This document shows, piece after piece, positions 43,877-53,674 of a stretch of DNA of 64,000 nucleotides. Position 1 is the stretch's first letter; every line of letters starts with the position of its first letter. A program made the translations under genes and the position numbers. A model generated the notes under the pieces. That model ran no database searches and was not told the origin of the DNA. It saw only the letters and a list, made by a program, of their open reading frames with translations. The DNA comes from Labilibaculum filiforme (GTDB lineage: Bacteria; Bacteroidota; Bacteroidia; Bacteroidales; Marinifilaceae): contig NZ_MVDD01000007.1 in the NCBI RefSeq assembly GCF_002843315.1, positions 62,001 to 126,000 on the forward strand, written 5' to 3'.

Positions 43877-46800
43877 ATGAAGAAAATAACACAATTTTCG
43901 GTCAATTATCCGGTAACCGTTTCCATGATTGTAATGGCAATATTGCTTTTAGGATACGTTTCGCTCGGCAAATTGAATGTTGACCTGTTCCCGGAGATGA
44001 ATGCTCCTCGCATATTTGTGGAAATAAACGCAGGAGAACGTCCTCCTGAAGAGATCGAAAAACAATTTATTGAAAGCATAGAAGCGCAATCTATTCGGCA
44101 AAAAGGGGTGAGTCAGGTTTCATCGGTTTGTATGGTTGGATCGGCAAGAGTAACAATTGAGTATGCATGGGGAAGCGATATGGATGAAGCTTTTCTTGAT
44201 TTACAAAAAGATCTAACCGCCTACAGTCAGAATGCCGAAATTGATGAATTCACCATTACGCAACACGATCCCAATGCATCTCCCATTTTAATTATGGGAA
44301 TGCTTCATCCGGAAATTAAAGACATGGATGAATTACGAAAAGTTGGTGAAAATTACATTCGTAATGAGCTGATTCGTTTGGAAGGAATTGCTGAAGTAGA
44401 ATTAACCGGCACACAGGAAAAAGAAGTTCGCATCGAAACCAACCAATATCTCTTAGACGCTCATCAAATAACAATCGACCAAATTGTTCAAAAAATACAA
44501 AGTCTGAATCAAAATGTTTCGGGTGGAAGCATTGTAGAAATGGGAACTAAGTACATTATAAAAAGTGCTGGTTTGATTCGAAACGTTCAGGAAATTGAAA
44601 ATATCATCGTCGGAACAAAACAATCTACCTCATCGTCTGCTCAACAAAGTGCAGGAAATCAGGCTCTGGTGAAAAATAAAGTTCCCATTCTTTTAAAAGA
44701 TGTTGCTAAGCTTAGTTTTGTAGCCAAAAAGGCACAAAATATTGTTCGTATTAACGGGGAAAGATGCATTGGTTTATCCATTTTTAAAGAAACAGGATCG
44801 AATACAGTTCAAGCAGTTGAAGATTTTGAAAAAACCATGGTTTCCATTCGTAAAGCCTTGCCAGGATATCAATTTATCGTGGTACAAAATCAAGGTCAAT
44901 TCATTCAAAAAGCAATTGATGAAGTAGAAGAAACCGCTTTAATAGGAGTTCTTATTGCCGTTCTGGTTCTTTTTGTCTTTTTACGAAGAATAAAAGTTAC
45001 TGCTATTGTAAGTTTTGCGATTCCTGTTTCCATTATCGCCACTTTTAACCTGATGTATTTTAACGGACTAAGCTTGAACGTTATGACATTGGGAGGTTTG
45101 GCTTTAGGAGCCGGAATGTTGGTTGATAATGCCATTGTCGTAATAGAGAACATCTTCCGAAAAATGGAACTCGGGCTCTCGGTGAAAGATGCTGCCATTG
45201 AAGGAACTTCGGAAGTTGGAGGTGCAATAGTAGCTTCTACACTCACCACAATTGTAGTATTTCTTCCTATTGTTTATATGCATGGAGCATCTGGTGCTCT
45301 GTTTAAAGATCAGGCATGGACAGTTGCCTTTTCGTTGATTGCCTCGCTTTTTGTTGCAATTTTAATGATTCCGATGCTGTTTCATTATGCCTACAAGGGA
45401 AAAGGAAAAAATATAAAATTCAAATCGGTTAAAATTGGCTGGTATGGAAAACTATTAGCGAATTTACTAAATAAACGAGCTTTGGTGATTGGAGCTGCAG
45501 GTATATTAATTGTACTTACAGGACTTATTTTACGCTATGTTGGAAATGAATACTTACCCAAAAGCGGGGTTGGCGAATTTAGTTTAGATATTGAATTGAA
45601 AGAAGGAACTCAACTAGATAGAACCTCTCAAACCGTGGAAGCCATTGAATCGATGTTGAAACAATCCATGGGAGATTATTTCGAAACCGTGTACACCCAA
45701 ATTGGACCAGGAAGCAGTTCTGTTACCGACAAAGCAGTATTTCAGAACGAAAACACTGCCAGCATCAAAATTCGTTTAAAAAGTGAATTTACAGCCCAAT
45801 CGGAAGTAATTCTCGAAAACGTAAGTCAATTGATTGCCGACATTCCCGATGCCGAAATATCCATTGTTCGCGATGAAACCGCTCTACAATCGACCATAGG
45901 AACGGAAAGTGCTCCCATCGAAGTAGAGGTAAAAGGAAAAGACATGGAAGTTTTAGAACAACTTTCTACAACAATTAAAGAACTCCTGACCCAAATTCCC
46001 GAATTAACAAATATAAAAACCAATATTGAGGAAGGAGCTCCAGAGGTAAATGTAGTAATTGATCGCTATAAAGCAGGACTTTATAACCTAAGTACGGAAG
46101 GAATTGCTAGTCAACTGCAAGATATTTTAATGGGAAAAGATGCTGGCAAATTCGAACAAGGCGGAGAAATGAATGACATTAGCATTCAAATGCCTGAAAC
46201 GAGCCTTTCAGAATTAAATACACTTCTGCTAAAAAGCGGAGATCAAAACATTCCACTTTACGAAGTAGCACACATCGAAAAATCCTCTTCTCCGAAACAA
46301 ATGCTGAGAAGAAATCAAACAAGAATTGGAAAAATAAGTGCCGATATACGAGGTGATGTTGCTTTCGATCAAGTAATTGATAAAATAAACAACAAATTAG
46401 CCACGATTAATTTGCCACAAACTTATCAGGTAAATTTAATTGGCGAGGAACAAAAACGCCAGGAAGCACTTTCTAATTTAAGCTTTGCCTTACTACTCTC
46501 TATCCTATTGGTTTATATGGTATTAGCCTCTCAGTTTGAATCGCTAATTCATCCGTTCACCATCTTGCTCACCATTCCATTGGCTGGAGTTGGTGCCATT
46601 TGGGCATTCTTCCTTTTAGGAATGTCTATGAATATTATGGCCTATATCGGCATTATCATGTTGGGAGGTATAGCAGTGAACGACTCCATTATTCTAGTCG
46701 ATGCCATCAATCAATTCAAAGAACAGGGAAATTCCTTGCGCGATTCGATAATTATGGCTGGAGAAAATAGAATTCGTCCTATTGTAATGACAAGTATCAC

Positions 46801-46993
46801 AACCATTTTAGCATTGTTGCCACTAACCATTGGATTTGGTGAAAGCGCTGCTTTACGGGCACCAATGGCAATAGCGGTAATTGCAGGTTTAGTAAGTTCA
46901 ACCTTACTAACACTAGTAGTTATTCCTTGTGTTTACTATATTTTCGATAGCATACATAACTATTTTTCCAAATCAGAAAATAAAACGGAATAG
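43877..46993 (+). CDS. RND family efflux permease (stand-alone)
   Basis: The 1038-residue protein has the standard 12-helix RND topology with two large periplasmic loops. The first helix region SVNYPVTVSMIVMAILLLG is followed by DLFPEMNAPRIFVE. The fourth-helix proton-relay region reads GMLVDNAIVVIENIF, with Asp-Asn instead of Asp-Asp as in AcrB, a form common in related HAE pumps. The tenth-helix region reads GGIAVNDSIILVDAIN. It exports a substrate by proton antiport together with the adaptor and TolC proteins upstream. A 146-base gap separates it from the adaptor gene, the widest in the operon so far. Confidence 0.94.
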   Translation: MKKITQFSVNYPVTVSMIVMAILLLGYVSLGKLNVDLFPEMNAPRIFVEINAGERPPEEIEKQFIESIEAQSIRQKGVSQVSSVCMVGSARVTIEYAWGSDMDEAFLDLQKDLTAYSQNAEIDEFTITQHDPNASPILIMGMLHPEIKDMDELRKVGENYIRNELIRLEGIAEVELTGTQEKEVRIETNQYLLDAHQITIDQIVQKIQSLNQNVSGGSIVEMGTKYIIKSAGLIRNVQEIENIIVGTKQSTSSSAQQSAGNQALVKNKVPILLKDVAKLSFVAKKAQNIVRINGERCIGLSIFKETGSNTVQAVEDFEKTMVSIRKALPGYQFIVVQNQGQFIQKAIDEVEETALIGVLIAVLVLFVFLRRIKVTAIVSFAIPVSIIATFNLMYFNGLSLNVMTLGGLALGAGMLVDNAIVVIENIFRKMELGLSVKDAAIEGTSEVGGAIVASTLTTIVVFLPIVYMHGASGALFKDQAWTVAFSLIASLFVAILMIPMLFHYAYKGKGKNIKFKSVKIGWYGKLLANLLNKRALVIGAAGILIVLTGLILRYVGNEYLPKSGVGEFSLDIELKEGTQLDRTSQTVEAIESMLKQSMGDYFETVYTQIGPGSSSVTDKAVFQNENTASIKIRLKSEFTAQSEVILENVSQLIADIPDAEISIVRDETALQSTIGTESAPIEVEVKGKDMEVLEQLSTTIKELLTQIPELTNIKTNIEEGAPEVNVVIDRYKAGLYNLSTEGIASQLQDILMGKDAGKFEQGGEMNDISIQMPETSLSELNTLLLKSGDQNIPLYEVAHIEKSSSPKQMLRRNQTRIGKISADIRGDVAFDQVIDKINNKLATINLPQTYQVNLIGEEQKRQEALSNLSFALLLSILLVYMVLASQFESLIHPFTILLTIPLAGVGAIWAFFLLGMSMNIMAYIGIIMLGGIAVNDSIILVDAINQFKEQGNSLRDSIIMAGENRIRPIVMTSITTILALLPLTIGFGESAALRAPMAIAVIAGLVSSTLLTLVVIPCVYYIFDSIHNYFSKSENKTE

Positions 46994-47001
46994 CCAAAAA
47001 T

Positions 47002-47090
47002 TCTCCTTATAAGGAGATCCCGATAATGATCGGAATACTGGGATGTTTTGAAAATAAAACATTCCCCGACATCGCTTCCAAAGAGGAGAT
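47002..47090. repeat. REP-like palindromic element between the two RND genes
   Basis: The 125-base gap contains a perfect 16-base palindrome TCTCCTTATAAGGAGA (47002-47017). A small stem CCGAT/ATCGG (47020-47033) follows, then a longer stem GGGATGTTTT/AAAACATTCCC with one bulge (47040-47066). The right end (GGAGA, about 47085-47089) is complementary to the left arm. The compact imperfect folding suggests a dispersed REP or MITE-like repeat. Confidence 0.5.
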
Positions 47091-47118
47091 TTAAATAGTA
47101 CAGATTAAAAAGTAGAAA

Positions 47119-50100
47119 ATGAATTTCATTATAAAACGGAAAGTTTTAATAGCAATGCTCTTTGCCGGACTAAGCATGTTGGGGTTTTTCTCCTACAAGC
47201 AATTGCCGGTTGAACTAATTCCAAATGCGCAACTCCCCATGCTATTCGTTCAGGTGGGAACTACTATGGAGGTAGATCCTCGTTATATGGAAAGTGAAGC
47301 AATTATTCCTTTAGAAGGAATTGCAGGAGGAATGGAGGGCGTGGAAAAAATTGTTTCTACTGCTGCACAACAAACAGGAAGCATCGAAATATCTTTTGAA
47401 CAAGGAACCAATTTAAAATATGCTTATTTAAAACTAGCCGAAAAAATAGACGAAAAGAAAAAAGACCTGCCAAAGGAGTTTAGAGTGCAGGTAATTAAAT
47501 TTGACATGGAACAACTCAACAACACGTTCATGAATATTCAGGTTCGTGGAAGTGGAGGTGTTGACCGAGTGCGACAAGTTACCGAGAATGAAATTGTAGA
47601 TAAACTTAAAAATATTAATGGCATAGCCAATGTTGCTCTTTTTGGTGGTCGCCAAAAATCCATTGATATTCTTCTTCGAGACGATGTTTGTAAAAGTTAT
47701 GGAATTAGTCCATCGGATGTTCGTTCCGCTCTTAGTAAAAACAATAATACACGAAGTTTTGCTGGAAAAGTAATTGAAAATGACAAAATGCACTTTGTGA
47801 ATGTTGTTTCGGAATTTACCGATATTTCGGAGTTGCATGAACTTGTTGTTAAAGAAACAGGTACCATTAAACTAAAAGATATTGCAACTATTCGTTTTGG
47901 AGTTAAGGAGGAAACCTCGTATAGTCGTGTAAATGGAAAAGAAGCAATTACGCTTCAGTTAACCCGCGATTCTCAATCGAATATTATCGAATTGGCCGAC
48001 AATGTAATTGCAAAAATAGAAACAATTAATCAGGAGTTAGCAGGCAAAGACATTGCAATGGTGGTTCAAACCAACACTGCCGAAACCATGAAAACCAATA
48101 TCGATTTAATTATTGAGCTGGCACTAATTGGTGGATTACTGGCAATTTTTGTTCTTTGGATATTCCTTAAAAATATTCGATTGGTGACCGCAATTGCACT
48201 TGCAATACCCATTTCGATTTATACAGCATTCAATTTTTTCTATGCTTACGATATTAGTATCAATACACTTACTCTTTTAGGAATGGCATTGGCCATTGGA
48301 ATGCTACTTGATAACAGTATTGTAGTTCTCGAAAATATTTACCGTCTAGCTGCGCAAAAGAAAGATCCCGACACGGCAGTAATTCAGGGAACCAAAGAGG
48401 TTTGGCGATCTATTTTTGCAGCCACACTAACTACCATCACCGTATTCTTACCATTTTTATTTACCTCCAATTTCTTGATCGGATTATTAGGAAAGCACAT
48501 TGGTGTTTCCATCATCTCCACCTTATTAGTATCGCTAGTGGTTGCCCTACTTTTAATTCCCATGATTACCCACAGCTTCCTAAAAAGAAAAAACGCCACC
48601 CGCGCAGTTAATTTTCAAAACATTTCTCTCCATAACCGATTGGTACAGATTTATTTAGTGACACTTAAATCGTGTATGCGATATCCAGGAAGAACAATTC
48701 TTGGCGCGTTAGGTCTCTTTTTCATCACACTACTAATTAGTTTAGGTTTAAGCATGATTTCGCCCCAGGAAACCGAAACAAAAGATTTGAATCTTTACGT
48801 AACCCTTCCTGGTGGAACAACTCTCGAGAATACCGATATATTTATTCGAGAAGTAGAACAAAAACTAGATTCTATTCCAGAGAAAAAAGATATTACTAGT
48901 CAAATTTACGAAGAAGAAGCTGTTTTAATAATCACACTCCACGATGATTATCGCGATAAGCAAAAGCTTTCCATTCCCGGAATTAAAAAAAACATTCTAG
49001 AACAACTTGATGACCTGCCAAGGGCATCGTTCAGTTGGGATCCTCCAGCTACAGGTCGCCGATTTGGTGGCGGAGGAGGTTTTGGCGCCGACAATCCATT
49101 TATGGAAATGTTAGGAATGGGCAGCCAAAAAGAAAAACTGATTATTAAAGGTCAGGATTTTAATAAGATGCTCGACGTATCCGAAGATTTAGAATACTTT
49201 CTAAATCAATTGACTTCCATTAAAAATGTTTCGGTTCGAATTCCTACCAAACGCCCCGAAATAATAATGGAACTCGACAAGCAAATTATGGCGATATACG
49301 ATATTCCTGTTACTTCGGTATTGTCGGAATTAAACTCCTTTCAAAAAGAATTTTCGAGTGGTGTAATCTTCAAGCAAGGCACCGAAGAGTACGATATAAT
49401 TATTAAAACCATTGGCAACAATGTTGAGCAGGTAACAAGAAATTCTAAAGATCTGAGAGAACTAAGTGTAAGAGGTACGCAAGGTGCCGAATTCGAATTG
49501 CAAAACATTAGCAATCTCAATTTTACCGAAGGACTATCGACAATCAAAAGAACTAATCAGGAAAAACAACTTGAAGTAGAATACCAGTTTATTGATGAAG
49601 TAAACGACGAAAAAGACCTATTAACTGCATCGAGAGTAGAAATAGATGAACTAGTGGAACGAATGAATATTCCATCGGGAATTGCGCTCGAAGTTGTTCA
49701 TGAAGAAGACAATTTGGCTGAATTTGGCTTTCTGTTCCTAATGGCTATCGTTCTTATATTTATGATTTTAGCTTCGGTATTCGAGTCGTTTACCATGCCA
49801 ATTGTAATGATGTTTTCCATCCCAATGGCAGCAATTGGATCCTTACTTGCTTTGATCCTAACCGGAACTTCCCTGATGAATGCCAATGTATTTACCGGAT
49901 TAATAATTCTGTTGGGTATTGTAGTGAACAATGGAATAATCATGATCGATTATTCAAACGTACTGCAAAAACGTGGCTATCGCGAATCTAGAGCTCTTAT
50001 TATGGCTGGCTTGGCACGAATTCGTCCTATCCTAATTACAGCAATCACCACCATAATTGCCCTAATGCCACTTGCGCTTGGTCGTGCCGAATATGTAACA

Positions 50101-51840
50101 AGCATAGGAGTTCCTTTCGCCATCACTGTAATTGGCGGATTAAGTTTAAGCACAATTCTCACCTTGGTTTTTATTCCAACACTATACGCGGGTTTACGAA
50201 CTAGCTTAAACTGGCTACAAAACCAGCCAATTTGGATAAAAACAATTCAAATTGCCATTTGGATAATTGGAACCTATTTTATTTATGTAGAAGTTGATAG
50301 TAAAATTTGGCAGATCATTACCTTCCTAATTCTACTGCTATCGGTTCCGGCATGCATCTATTTTATACAAGCTAGCTTAAGAAAAGCCAACGAAAAGTTG
50401 ATTGGTCCAAACGAGAGTTTACATATCGAGATTCGAAATTTGGTAAAAATATACGAATGGGATGGCCGATTTATCCGAGAATGGAAATCGGGACTTAAAA
50501 TAAGAGAGCGATTGGGTTTAAAAGAATCCTATTCCTCTCTGCGCGATTTTGTTAGCTTAATTTGGCAACTGCCTTTAATTGCTTTCCTATTCTTTTTTAT
50601 TTACTACCATCTCGAAAACAAATACTGGTTACTTGCTTTGTCGATACTTTTCCAAATACTGCTTTTAAATTTTATGGCTCCTATTCGAGAATACCGTAAC
50701 CATTTAAAAAAAGAAAGCAGTAAAAAATCGATGCCTCGATTTATTTATGCCCTTCACAAAATTATATATTGGTTCTTCCCAATACTTGTGTTTGTATATT
50801 TTTATCAGCAATACGAATTAATAGGACTTATTATTCCATTCGCATTTTTCTGGTATTTGGCTTTACTGATAAAAGTATCATCGGATAAAATTTATCAGGA
50901 AAAAATAAATATTAACCGGGTGAAAGGCCGATTTAGTGGCATTCGTAAATTCTTCTACCGTTTTGTTTTACTTATCCCAATAATTGGGAAAAAGAGAATC
51001 CCTTTTAAAGCCGTTAAAGGCGTCTCCTTCGATATTAAAAACGGAATGTTTGGATTATTAGGACCAAATGGAGCCGGAAAATCGACTTTGATGCGAATTA
51101 TTTGCGGTATTTTGGAACAGAGTTACGGACAAATCACGATTAACGGAATTGATGTTCGCGAAAAGCGAGAAGAGCTTCAAGGTTTAATTGGTTACCTGCC
51201 ACAGGAATTTGGCATGTACGAAAATATGAGCGCATGGGATTTTCTAAATTACATGGGCATTTTGAAAAAACTAAATAACAATTCCGAACGCATGGAACGT
51301 GTAGAATACGTGCTTAAGGCCGTTCACATGTTCGATCAGAAAGACAATAAGATTGGTTCCTTTTCGGGAGGTATGAAACAACGAATTGGAATTGCTCAAA
51401 TTTTGTTGCACTTACCAAGAATTTTAGTGGTTGATGAACCAACAGCAGGACTTGATCCGCGCGAGCGAATTCGATTCAGAAACTTGCTGGTAGAACTAAG
51501 CAAGGATAGAATTGTGATTTTCTCCACTCACATTATCGAAGACGTAGCCAGTTCGTGCAACCGAGTTGCGGTAATGAAAAAAGGAGAACTGAAATATTTG
51601 GGCGAGCCAATTCACATGGCTGCCATTGCCGACAAAAAAGTTTGGATGCTAACAATATCCACCGAAGCGTTTGAGGATTTAAAAAACAAACATGTAATTA
51701 TTCATCACATGCGCGACAAAGATCAGATTCGAGTTCGCTGTTTAGCAGATGAAAATCCGGGCTACGGAGCTGTAAATACGAAAGCAAATTTAGAAGATGC
51801 TTACTTGTGTTTATTGAACCAAAAGGAAGAAAGAGTTTAA
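47119..51840 (+). CDS. RND permease fused to extra membrane helices and an ABC ATPase domain
   Basis: The 1573-residue single frame starts with a complete RND pump (about 1-1030): KQLPVELIPNAQLPMLFVQV after the first helix, GMLLDNSIVVLENIY in helix 4 and GIVVNNGIIMIDYSN in helix 10. A glycine-rich insertion (RRFGGGGGFG) lies near residue 647. About six further hydrophobic segments follow (about 1035-1260), separated by basic loops. A full ABC domain then begins near 1290, with GPNGAGKST (about 1315), FSGGMKQR, ILVVDEPTAGLDP and STHII. No stop or frame shift separates the parts. The fused ATPase probably powers the small ABC-2 permease encoded next, while the RND half uses proton motive force. 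How the two are coupled is unknown. Confidence 0.92.
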   Translation: MNFIIKRKVLIAMLFAGLSMLGFFSYKQLPVELIPNAQLPMLFVQVGTTMEVDPRYMESEAIIPLEGIAGGMEGVEKIVSTAAQQTGSIEISFEQGTNLKYAYLKLAEKIDEKKKDLPKEFRVQVIKFDMEQLNNTFMNIQVRGSGGVDRVRQVTENEIVDKLKNINGIANVALFGGRQKSIDILLRDDVCKSYGISPSDVRSALSKNNNTRSFAGKVIENDKMHFVNVVSEFTDISELHELVVKETGTIKLKDIATIRFGVKEETSYSRVNGKEAITLQLTRDSQSNIIELADNVIAKIETINQELAGKDIAMVVQTNTAETMKTNIDLIIELALIGGLLAIFVLWIFLKNIRLVTAIALAIPISIYTAFNFFYAYDISINTLTLLGMALAIGMLLDNSIVVLENIYRLAAQKKDPDTAVIQGTKEVWRSIFAATLTTITVFLPFLFTSNFLIGLLGKHIGVSIISTLLVSLVVALLLIPMITHSFLKRKNATRAVNFQNISLHNRLVQIYLVTLKSCMRYPGRTILGALGLFFITLLISLGLSMISPQETETKDLNLYVTLPGGTTLENTDIFIREVEQKLDSIPEKKDITSQIYEEEAVLIITLHDDYRDKQKLSIPGIKKNILEQLDDLPRASFSWDPPATGRRFGGGGGFGADNPFMEMLGMGSQKEKLIIKGQDFNKMLDVSEDLEYFLNQLTSIKNVSVRIPTKRPEIIMELDKQIMAIYDIPVTSVLSELNSFQKEFSSGVIFKQGTEEYDIIIKTIGNNVEQVTRNSKDLRELSVRGTQGAEFELQNISNLNFTEGLSTIKRTNQEKQLEVEYQFIDEVNDEKDLLTASRVEIDELVERMNIPSGIALEVVHEEDNLAEFGFLFLMAIVLIFMILASVFESFTMPIVMMFSIPMAAIGSLLALILTGTSLMNANVFTGLIILLGIVVNNGIIMIDYSNVLQKRGYRESRALIMAGLARIRPILITAITTIIALMPLALGRAEYVTSIGVPFAITVIGGLSLSTILTLVFIPTLYAGLRTSLNWLQNQPIWIKTIQIAIWIIGTYFIYVEVDSKIWQIITFLILLLSVPACIYFIQASLRKANEKLIGPNESLHIEIRNLVKIYEWDGRFIREWKSGLKIRERLGLKESYSSLRDFVSLIWQLPLIAFLFFFIYYHLENKYWLLALSILFQILLLNFMAPIREYRNHLKKESSKKSMPRFIYALHKIIYWFFPILVFVYFYQQYELIGLIIPFAFFWYLALLIKVSSDKIYQEKININRVKGRFSGIRKFFYRFVLLIPIIGKKRIPFKAVKGVSFDIKNGMFGLLGPNGAGKSTLMRIICGILEQSYGQITINGIDVREKREELQGLIGYLPQEFGMYENMSAWDFLNYMGILKKLNNNSERMERVEYVLKAVHMFDQKDNKIGSFSGGMKQRIGIAQILLHLPRILVVDEPTAGLDPRERIRFRNLLVELSKDRIVIFSTHIIEDVASSCNRVAVMKKGELKYLGEPIHMAAIADKKVWMLTISTEAFEDLKNKHVIIHHMRDKDQIRVRCLADENPGYGAVNTKANLEDAYLCLLNQKEERV

Positions 51841-51906
51841 CCACAAAGGCAAACGAAGGAATTCACCAAGAAATAAGTACACTTTGCGGTAAAAAACAAC
51901 ATTTTT

Positions 51907-52608
51907 ATGAAAGAAAAACTAACACTCATAGTCGATTTTATACGCTACAATATCAAGATTATATTTGCCAATAAATTCATTTATTTTCTGATTGCAGCCT
52001 TTGCTTTTTTCTTGATGGTAACCGGTATCATGTTGTTTACCGATTCGAGTCCCGATGAAGCGGATATTTATGGAAGTTTAATATTTCCAGGAATCCTGAT
52101 TTTATTTTACCCAATTATTTACAACATACAAAGCGACAAGGATACCCGAATGCTCGAAATCCTATTTGGAATCCCCAATTACCGATACAAAGTGTATTTA
52201 GTGCGCTTTGCACTCAGCGTTTTGCTATTGGTTTTAACCATGAGTTTGTTGTCGTGGATCATCGTGTTTGCAATTATCCGCATCTCCGTTTTTTATATGG
52301 TTTACCAGCTGATGTACTGCCTGTTATTTTTAGCAAGTCTGGCATTTTTGTTGGCCACACTAATAAAAAATGCAAGTGGCGCCGCGGTAGTTATGGTAAT
52401 TATCGGTCTGGTATTTTTAATTCTTGCAGAACCTCTTGAAGCTAGCAAATGGAATCTATTCCTAAACCCCTTCAATGTTCCGGGCGATATGAGTTACAGT
52501 ATATGGCAAAACGTACTTTCTCAAAACCGAATGATGTTAGTGGTTGGTTCGCTAATATCCATTTTATGGAGTTTAATAAACATGCAAAAACGGGAACGAT
52601 TTGTTTAA
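51907..52608 (+). CDS. ABC-2 type permease, last gene of the export operon
   Basis: The 233-residue integral membrane protein has about six helices (around 20-45, 60-80, 105-130, 135-155, 160-180 and 210-225). The loop DKDTRMLEILFGIPNYRYKV after helix 2 is typical of ABC-2 permeases. It has no nucleotide-binding domain and lies 66 bases downstream of the RND-ABC fusion. It is therefore the natural membrane partner of that fused ATPase. No signal peptide or soluble domain is present. Confidence 0.85.
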   Translation: MKEKLTLIVDFIRYNIKIIFANKFIYFLIAAFAFFLMVTGIMLFTDSSPDEADIYGSLIFPGILILFYPIIYNIQSDKDTRMLEILFGIPNYRYKVYLVRFALSVLLLVLTMSLLSWIIVFAIIRISVFYMVYQLMYCLLFLASLAFLLATLIKNASGAAVVMVIIGLVFLILAEPLEASKWNLFLNPFNVPGDMSYSIWQNVLSQNRMMLVVGSLISILWSLINMQKRERFV

Positions 52609-52803
52609 CAGGCAATAAGTAAACCAAAAAAATACAACAATAAATAAAATGTTTATCCATTTCTTCAGTAAAATAAAAGTATCCTATAAAAAAGTTAAAA
52701 TGTAAAACAGACACTTAAATACACTAAATAAATAAGGATGCAACTAAGGAATAGGAAATAAAATAATATCCTTGAGAAAAGGTGTGATCTCTAAATATTT
52801 TTT

Positions 52804-52811
52804 TAGGTTTG
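52804..52811 (+). promoter_or_regulatory. -7 box upstream of the ECF sigma gene
   Basis: TAGGTTTG matches TAnnTTTG perfectly, 35 bases before the ATG. A TTG is present at 52772-52774 but the spacer (29 bases) is too long, so only the -7 part is supported. Confidence 0.5.
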
Positions 52812-52845
52812 TGTAGCAAAACTTCCACAATAATCCTCTTGATTA

Positions 52846-53412
52846 ATGGTTGAATTCTCTGATCGTGATATAGTTAAAGGTCTGAAAAAAGGAGATATGT
52901 CTTCCTTTCAGCAACTTTTCGATACAAAATATTCTTTGTTTTATGCTTTTATAAAAGGCATGATTAAGAATGCTTGGTTGGCTGAAGATATTACACAGAA
53001 TATTTTTATGAAAGTATGGATTCACCGAGAGAAACTAAACCCAAATAAATCCTTACACAACTATTTGTATGTACTCGCCAAAAATGAAGTTCGTGATCAT
53101 TTTAAACTAAAATCAAACCTAAATCATCAGGAAATAGAAGACGACGACAAATCATTTGTTGAAGATTTTGAAGGTTCGATTGATGCCGAAGTAATGACTA
53201 AACAGGTAGCTGCAATTGTATTGCAAATGCCTGAACAACGTCAAAGAATTTACCTAATGAGTCGGGAAGAAATGATGTCAAACAATGAGATTGCTGAAGA
53301 ATTAAACCTTTCGGTACGCACCATAGAAAGACATATATTCCTGGCTTTGCAAGATATCAGAAAATCTCTTCCTGCTTTTTATCTTTTTCTATTCGCAATA
53401 TTTAATTCTTAG
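52846..53412 (+). CDS. ECF (FecI-like) RNA polymerase sigma factor
   Basis: The 188-residue protein has sigma region 2 (about 10-85: FQQLFDTKYSLFYAFIKGM, then AEDITQNIFMKVW, the core-binding/-10 recognition part). Region 4 follows (about 125-180: MSREEMMSNNEIAEELNLSV, RTIERHI). It is the size of Bacteroidota ECF sigma factors that control SusCD loci. The FecR-type anti-sigma gene lies 262 bases downstream, followed by a SusC with a signalling domain, so ligand binding at the outer membrane is predicted to release this sigma factor and switch on the locus. Confidence 0.95.
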   Translation: MVEFSDRDIVKGLKKGDMSSFQQLFDTKYSLFYAFIKGMIKNAWLAEDITQNIFMKVWIHREKLNPNKSLHNYLYVLAKNEVRDHFKLKSNLNHQEIEDDDKSFVEDFEGSIDAEVMTKQVAAIVLQMPEQRQRIYLMSREEMMSNNEIAEELNLSVRTIERHIFLALQDIRKSLPAFYLFLFAIFNS

Positions 53413-53674
53413 CAAGCATGCTAACGATTCAGACACAACTTCGCCTATTCCGTTTCATTCTAATCGTAATAAAAGATGAATAATATCTCTTTTTTAAAAA
53501 ATCGGTAAAATACATAAAGCATTACTATTCAATATCTTTTACTCCAAAAACCAGAGAACCTTTCCGTTTAATCAGGAAATTTTAAATAATATTACGAAAT
53601 CCATTGCGTAGTTTCGATCCCTGTATCGTTCTATTAGTAGTGACTCTTTAATGTGGCTATTTTTTAAGAACAAT

